NCBI GenBank assembly: GCA_910577275.1
Contig: CAJTMW010000018.1
Coordinates: forward strand, 1 to 64,000
From: an uncultured Lachnospiraceae bacterium
GTDB lineage: Bacteria > Bacillota > Clostridia > Lachnospirales > Lachnospiraceae
Direction of reading: 5' to 3'
DNA: 64,000 nucleotides
A model generated the notes under the pieces. It had not been told where the DNA came from, did no database searches, and saw only the letters and a list, made by a program, of their open reading frames with translations. The stretch's first letter is position 1. Every line of letters begins with the position of its first letter. Both the position numbers and the translations under genes were made by a program. This document shows positions 60,025 through 64,000 of the stretch, one piece after another.

Positions 60025-61410
60025 ATGATTAAGCAGCAGGAAGCAATTCGGGATGCCTGGACGCTCGGGATTCCCAAAATGCTGATTCTGGGATTGCAGC
60101 ATATGTTCGCCATGTTTGGCGCGACAATCCTGGTACCGATTTTAGTGAATGTTTATTTTGAAGGAGAAGGACTTTCGATTCAGGTTACTCTGATTTGCGC
60201 GGGGCTTGGAACTTTGTTTTTCCACTTGTGCTCCAGGCTAAAGGTGCCTGCATTCTTAGGTTCTTCTTTCGCGTTTCTGGGAGGTTTCCAGACGGTGGCT
60301 CAGCTGGACACAGGCATTTTTGCCGGAATGAGCATGGGAGAAAAGCTCCCCTATGCCTGCGGCGGTATCGTTGTGGCGGGCGCGCTGTATTTGATTCTGG
60401 CTTTGATTATCAAGCTGATAGGAATAAAGAAGGTTATGAGATACCTTCCCCCTGTGGTGACCGGCCCCATTATCATCTGTATCGGGCTTTCCCTGGCGCC
60501 GTCCGCAATCTCCAACGCCTCTACCAACTGGCTTCTGGCGCTGATTGCCTTGGGCACGATTATCGTCTTTAACATCTGGGGAAAAGGTATGTTCAAAATC
60601 ATTCCGATTCTTATGGGCGTTGTGATTTCCTATGCGGCGGCTCTTCTTTTGAACGCCTTTGGAGTGACGAACCCTGACGGCAGCGCAGTACTTAACTTTG
60701 CCGGCGTTCAGGCGGCAAGCTGGGTGGGACTTCCGCCCTTCCAGATTTGCAAGTTTGATTTGACGGCGGTTCTCGTTATGGCGCCTATCGCCCTTGCCAC
60801 TATGATGGAGCATATCGGCGATATGTCGGCCATTTCCGCGACTGTGGGCGAAAATTATCTGGAGGACCCGGGGCTTCACAGGACGCTGATTGGCGACGGC
60901 CTCGCCACATCGTTGTCCGCGCTTTTCGGCGGCCCTGCCAACACGACCTATGGCGAAAATACAGGCGTTCTGGAATTAAGCAAGGTTTACGACCCCAAGG
61001 TAATCCGTCTCGCCGCAATTTACGCTATCGTGCTCAGCTTTATCCCGAAAATGTCGGAGGTTATCGGCTCCATCCCTTCCGCGATTATCGGCGGCGTAAG
61101 CTTTATGCTTTACGGAATGATTTCCGCCATCGGCGTGAGAAACGTGGTGGAAAACAAGGTGGACTTTACAAAATCCAGAAACCTGATTATTGCGGCTGTG
61201 ATTCTGGTGAGCGGTCTTGGGTTCAGCGGCGGCCTCACCTTCACGGTGGGCGGGACGTCCATCACCCTCACAGGACTTGCAATCGCCGCCCTTGCGGGAA
61301 TTATCCTTAACGCGGTTCTTCCCGGCAACGACTATGTCTTTGGCGACAACCCTCAGGGTGATAAGACAAGAGGTGTGGACATGCGTCCGAACTGGAAATC
61401 TGAAAAATAA
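60025..61410 (+). CDS. uraA: uracil permease (NCS2 family)
   Basis: A 461-residue transporter with about 14 hydrophobic segments. The NCS2 features are LGLQHMFAMFGATILVPIL, TGPIIICIGLSLAPSA, LATMMEHIGDMSAIS with the key Glu, and GPANTTYGENTGVLELSKVYDP. It imports uracil with a proton. AGGAGGAAA precedes the ATG. It is divergent from upp, which traps the imported uracil as UMP. Confidence 0.96.
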   Translation: MIKQQEAIRDAWTLGIPKMLILGLQHMFAMFGATILVPILVNVYFEGEGLSIQVTLICAGLGTLFFHLCSRLKVPAFLGSSFAFLGGFQTVAQLDTGIFAGMSMGEKLPYACGGIVVAGALYLILALIIKLIGIKKVMRYLPPVVTGPIIICIGLSLAPSAISNASTNWLLALIALGTIIVFNIWGKGMFKIIPILMGVVISYAAALLLNAFGVTNPDGSAVLNFAGVQAASWVGLPPFQICKFDLTAVLVMAPIALATMMEHIGDMSAISATVGENYLEDPGLHRTLIGDGLATSLSALFGGPANTTYGENTGVLELSKVYDPKVIRLAAIYAIVLSFIPKMSEVIGSIPSAIIGGVSFMLYGMISAIGVRNVVENKVDFTKSRNLIIAAVILVSGLGFSGGLTFTVGGTSITLTGLAIAALAGIILNAVLPGNDYVFGDNPQGDKTRGVDMRPNWKSEK

Positions 61411-61426
61411 TAAAACATAAAATTTC

Positions 61427-61451
61427 GGGGCGGCCAGTGGCCGTCCCTTTT
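61427..61451 (+). terminator. terminator of uraA
   Basis: GGGGCGGCCA (61427-61436) pairs with TGGCCGTCCC (61438-61447) with one G-T pair, followed by TTTT. Confidence 0.8.
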
Positions 61452-61479
61452 CACTTTACAGGAAAATTCAAAATCTCTC

Positions 61480-61506
61480 TAAAGTCTTTCTGAAATTATC
61501 CGATAC
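61480..61506 (+). promoter_or_regulatory. sigma-28 (SigD/FliA) flagellar promoter
   Basis: TAAA (61480-61483), a 15-bp spacer and TCCGATAC (61499-61506) match the TAAA-N15-GCCGATAT consensus closely. It stands just before flgM, a standard late-flagellar arrangement. Confidence 0.85.
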
Positions 61507-61584
61507 AATTAGTGTAATAATAAATGAGTAATATTGAAAATGCACACGGATTAAGAAATTACATCCACGGAAGGAGGAATCCGA

Positions 61585-61860
61585 ATGCGTATAGAAGCTT
61601 ACACACAGGTTCAGCAGATTTACGATACAAAGAAAGCAGCCAAATCCAGATTAAAAGGAAATGCCGGCGCTTCCGACCAGCTGCAGATTTCCAGCTTCGG
61701 CAAGGATATTCAGACAGCCAAGCAGGCGGTGGCGGCAAGCAGCGACATCAGGGAGGATGTGACGGCTTCGATTAAAGCAAGACTGCAGTCGGGTAACTAT
61801 GAGGTGAGCACGGACAGCTTTGCCGATAAGCTGATGCAGAAATATGAAGAAATGAGGTAA
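61585..61860 (+). CDS. flgM: anti-sigma-28 factor FlgM
   Basis: A 91-residue FlgM. It starts with MRIEAYTQVQQIY and has a flexible middle with SDQLQISSFGKDIQTAK. The conserved C-terminal sigma-binding part reads VTASIKARLQSGNYEVSTDSFADKLMQKY. It holds sigma-28 inactive until the hook is complete and FlgM is exported. AAGGAGG precedes the ATG. Its own gene lies behind a sigma-28 promoter, giving the usual feedback loop. Confidence 0.95.
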   Translation: MRIEAYTQVQQIYDTKKAAKSRLKGNAGASDQLQISSFGKDIQTAKQAVAASSDIREDVTASIKARLQSGNYEVSTDSFADKLMQKYEEMR

Positions 61861-61866
61861 CTCCTG

Positions 61867-62385
61867 ATGGCAAGTTTAATGGAAAACCTGATTGAAGTGC
61901 TCGACTCGGAAAGCCGGGAGTACGAAAACTTGCTGGAGTTATCTACCAAAAAAACGCCGGTGATTATATCCGGCAATCTGGAAGAATTAGCCAAAATCAC
62001 GGATGAAGAACAAAACGTTGTCAGTGGAATTAACCGTCTGGACAAAAAAAGACAGGAAGTGTTTACTGATATCGCCAACGTAATTAACAAGGATGTTGAC
62101 ACGCTGAAAATCGCGTACCTGATTGATATGCTTGAATCAAGGCCCGAGGAACAGCAGAAGCTGGCTAGAGTGCATGACAGATTGAGCAAGGCTGTCCATG
62201 GAGTGAGAAGCGTCAACGAGCAGAACGGTATTCTGATACAGAACGCTCTGGAAATGGTTGAATTCGATATGAATATGCTTCAGGCCATGAAAGCAGCGCC
62301 CGAGACAGCCAACTACGACAGGGGAGCCACCAGTGCGGGCGTTACCATGGGCGTAGACGGCCGGGGCTTTGATGCAAAACAATAA
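61867..62385 (+). CDS. flgN: flagellar chaperone FlgN
   Basis: A 172-residue helical protein beginning MASLMENLIEVLDSESREYENLLELSTKKTPVI, with the FlgN/YvyG pattern of long amphipathic helices. Like its relatives it should escort the hook-filament junction proteins FlgK and FlgL to the export gate. It lies 6 bases after flgM and 24 bases before flgK. GAGGTAA is upstream. Confidence 0.88.
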   Translation: MASLMENLIEVLDSESREYENLLELSTKKTPVIISGNLEELAKITDEEQNVVSGINRLDKKRQEVFTDIANVINKDVDTLKIAYLIDMLESRPEEQQKLARVHDRLSKAVHGVRSVNEQNGILIQNALEMVEFDMNMLQAMKAAPETANYDRGATSAGVTMGVDGRGFDAKQ

Positions 62386-62409
62386 TCCTGAAAATTATGA
62401 GGTGAAACA

Positions 62410-64000
62410 ATGTCTTTATTTGGAAGTTTATATGTAGGCGTCAGCGGCCTGCAGATGGGGCAGAACGCGCTTAATACCACCGGACACAACATGTCCAATA
62501 TCGATACCACCGGGTACACCAGGCAGCAGGTGCAGCAGGGAACCCGATTTTATAATACTCTTTCCACCAGCAAGACCGCTATTTCATGGCAGCAGGTCGG
62601 GTTTGGTGTCAGCTACACGCAGGTTAAGCAGGTCAGAGACGATTTCCTCGACAAAGCATATCGCCGGGAGTCCGGCAGAAGCGCATTTTATGAGGTTTCA
62701 GCCAACGCTTTTGATGAAGTGTACAGCCTTTTTCAGGAGCTTGACGGCGAAGCCTTTGCAGGTGCGATTGATAATCTGTGGCGTTCGGTACAGGACCTTG
62801 CAAGGGACCCCGGAAATGCCGTTAATCAGGGTGTTTTCATGCAGCGATGCACGGAATTCCTCTCCCGCGGGCAGGCGGTTTATCAGGGTCTGTGCGAGTA
62901 TCAGGACGATTTAAACCTGAAAATCAAAAAACAGGTAGACACCATGAACGCCTACGGCAAACGCATTGCCGAGCTGAACGAGGAAATCTTAAAGATTGAA
63001 GCGGGCGGAGTAGAGAAAGCAAACGATTTAAGAGATGAGAGAAACCTGCTGATAGATGAACTTTCAGCAATGGGGAATATAGATTTAAGGACGGATGTCC
63101 AGGGAAACGTCCTGATACGGTTAGAGGGCAAGGATTTTGTCCAGTCCGACAGAGCCAACGAAATCGGCCTGTATGCCGACCCGGACACCGGTTTTTATAC
63201 GCCTTACTGGAATCAGCTTGCAAGAAAGGATGCAGACGGGGAAATCCTCACCGATGCAAACGGCGAGCCCATAGGACTGAACGGCGCAAGGCTCTTTAAT
63301 ATGAACCAGACGATTTCCACCGATATGAATACGGATATCGGCGCGCTGAAATCCATGCTGTATGCAAGGGGCGACCACCGGGCAACCTACACGGATTTGG
63401 ACCCGGCAACCTACGACAGGGAGATTTCCCAGTCTATCATGATGAATGTGCAGGCGGAATTCGACCAGCTCATGAACGCGGTTGCAACGGCAATCAATAA
63501 GGTGCTGGAGGATGCGGCAAACGCTGCCAAGGCCGAGGACCCGAACAGTACTTACATGTGTTATACCGACGGAGATTACAAGGGGCAGCCTTTTCAGATA
63601 TTCCGGTCAAAGGTCACCGGCGACACAACGCTCAGCGTCGAAAATATGATGATTGACAATGAGTTAAAGCAGGCGCCTTCCCTTCTCAGCTTCAAAAAGA
63701 AGGATGATATTGTTGACCAGGATACGGCCGACGCACTGAAAGCGATTTTCACCAAGGATGTCCTCACCCTGAACCCGAACGTCAGGACAAAGACGAATTT
63801 TATCAATTATTATGACGCTTTGATATCCCAGGCCGCCAATTCCGGTTCCGTTGCCCATGATATCTGTGCAAATCAGGAAGTGACAGTGGATAATCTGCAG
63901 GCTGCCAGAGAGCAGGTGCTTGGCGTTTCCTCCGACGAGGAAATGAGCAACATGGTAATGTTCCAGAACGCCTACAACGCCGCAAGCCGTTATATCAACG
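62410..64000 (+). CDS. flgK: flagellar hook-associated protein 1 (partial, runs off the right edge)
   Basis: 530 codons are visible with no stop, so the gene continues past 64000. The start SLFGSLYVGVSGLQMGQNALNTTGHNMSNIDTTGYTRQQV is the classic rod/hook protein motif. ELNEEILKIEAGGVEKANDLRDERNLLIDELS near residue 190 is typical of FlgK. The last visible residues (EEMSNMVMFQNAYNAASRYIN) belong to the conserved C-terminal helix, so only a few dozen codons are missing. GAGGTGA precedes ATG 62410. It forms the first ring of the hook-filament junction. Confidence 0.95.
   Translation, partial: MSLFGSLYVGVSGLQMGQNALNTTGHNMSNIDTTGYTRQQVQQGTRFYNTLSTSKTAISWQQVGFGVSYTQVKQVRDDFLDKAYRRESGRSAFYEVSANAFDEVYSLFQELDGEAFAGAIDNLWRSVQDLARDPGNAVNQGVFMQRCTEFLSRGQAVYQGLCEYQDDLNLKIKKQVDTMNAYGKRIAELNEEILKIEAGGVEKANDLRDERNLLIDELSAMGNIDLRTDVQGNVLIRLEGKDFVQSDRANEIGLYADPDTGFYTPYWNQLARKDADGEILTDANGEPIGLNGARLFNMNQTISTDMNTDIGALKSMLYARGDHRATYTDLDPATYDREISQSIMMNVQAEFDQLMNAVATAINKVLEDAANAAKAEDPNSTYMCYTDGDYKGQPFQIFRSKVTGDTTLSVENMMIDNELKQAPSLLSFKKKDDIVDQDTADALKAIFTKDVLTLNPNVRTKTNFINYYDALISQAANSGSVAHDICANQEVTVDNLQAAREQVLGVSSDEEMSNMVMFQNAYNAASRYIN

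Noticed and set aside
1..64000. Insertion sequences, integrases or prophage genes
   Set aside because: No transposase or integrase motif was seen. The ORF6N gene alone is not evidence of a prophage.

Overview
This window reads as a chromosomal segment of an anaerobic, motile Firmicute. It most resembles the Lachnospiraceae (Clostridia). The reasons are the paired glgC/glgD, an LplB/YtcP/lipoprotein sugar importer with a membrane YesN/AraC regulator, several BceAB/FtsX-type and BcrA-type peptide transporters with VanRS-like two-component systems, a VTC/DUF4956/CotH cluster, strong Shine-Dalgarno sites and a sigma-28 flagellar operon. The taxon is inferred from gene content only. Most of the window is moderately GC-rich. 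The MarR/MATE block (1-3.3 kb), the ORF6N gene (35.2-36.2 kb) and the toxin-antitoxin pair (58.4-59.1 kb) look AT-richer by eye and may have been acquired.

Layout. 0-3.3 kb: a MarR repressor, a 15-codon ORF, a MATE exporter, a small papain-fold-like protein and a lone CheW, with three copies of one 12-bp palindrome. 3.5-12.9 kb: a carbohydrate island with a divergent GH172 enzyme, a PfkB kinase, an L-fucose-isomerase-like enzyme, a class II aldolase, a ROK repressor, a GH31 alpha-xylosidase and a nitrilase-family amidase. The kinase and GH31 promoters share an operator-like element in the same register to the -35. 13.0-13.3 kb: tRNA-Glu and tRNA-Cys. 13.6-17.3 kb: a YxeA-LRR membrane protein and dinB with a LexA box inside its promoter. 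17.6-33.1 kb: three ABC modules of the antimicrobial-peptide type with a LytTR regulator and two OmpR/kinase pairs. The ATPase of the third module is frameshifted at a run of six G.

33.4-52.2 kb: a pectin (rhamnogalacturonan) utilisation region: GH2, polysaccharide deacetylase, an unknown protein, a YesN regulator, ABC importer, GH28, GH105, a CE12-type esterase with an SLH-like tail, a large GH106-like protein and a sugar isomerase/epimerase. None of its enzymes shows a signal peptide, so oligosaccharides are probably imported by the ABC transporter and cut inside the cell. An ORF6N/PLD-like gene with a perfect 31-nt palindrome interrupts the region.

52.4-64 kb: glgC-glgD (glycogen), a VTC polymerase-like/DUF4956/CotH operon, a Phd/RelE module, divergent upp and uraA, and the flgM-flgN-flgK operon (flgK runs off the window) behind a sigma-28 promoter.

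The most unusual non-coding signal is a dispersed, structured intergenic repeat with at least four copies (about 8.1, 33.2, 44.5 and 55.1 kb). Its closing stem changes in a base-pair-conserving way between copies, and one copy is expanded into a 34-bp tandem array. Functional calls rest on motif recognition by eye; no database search was run.
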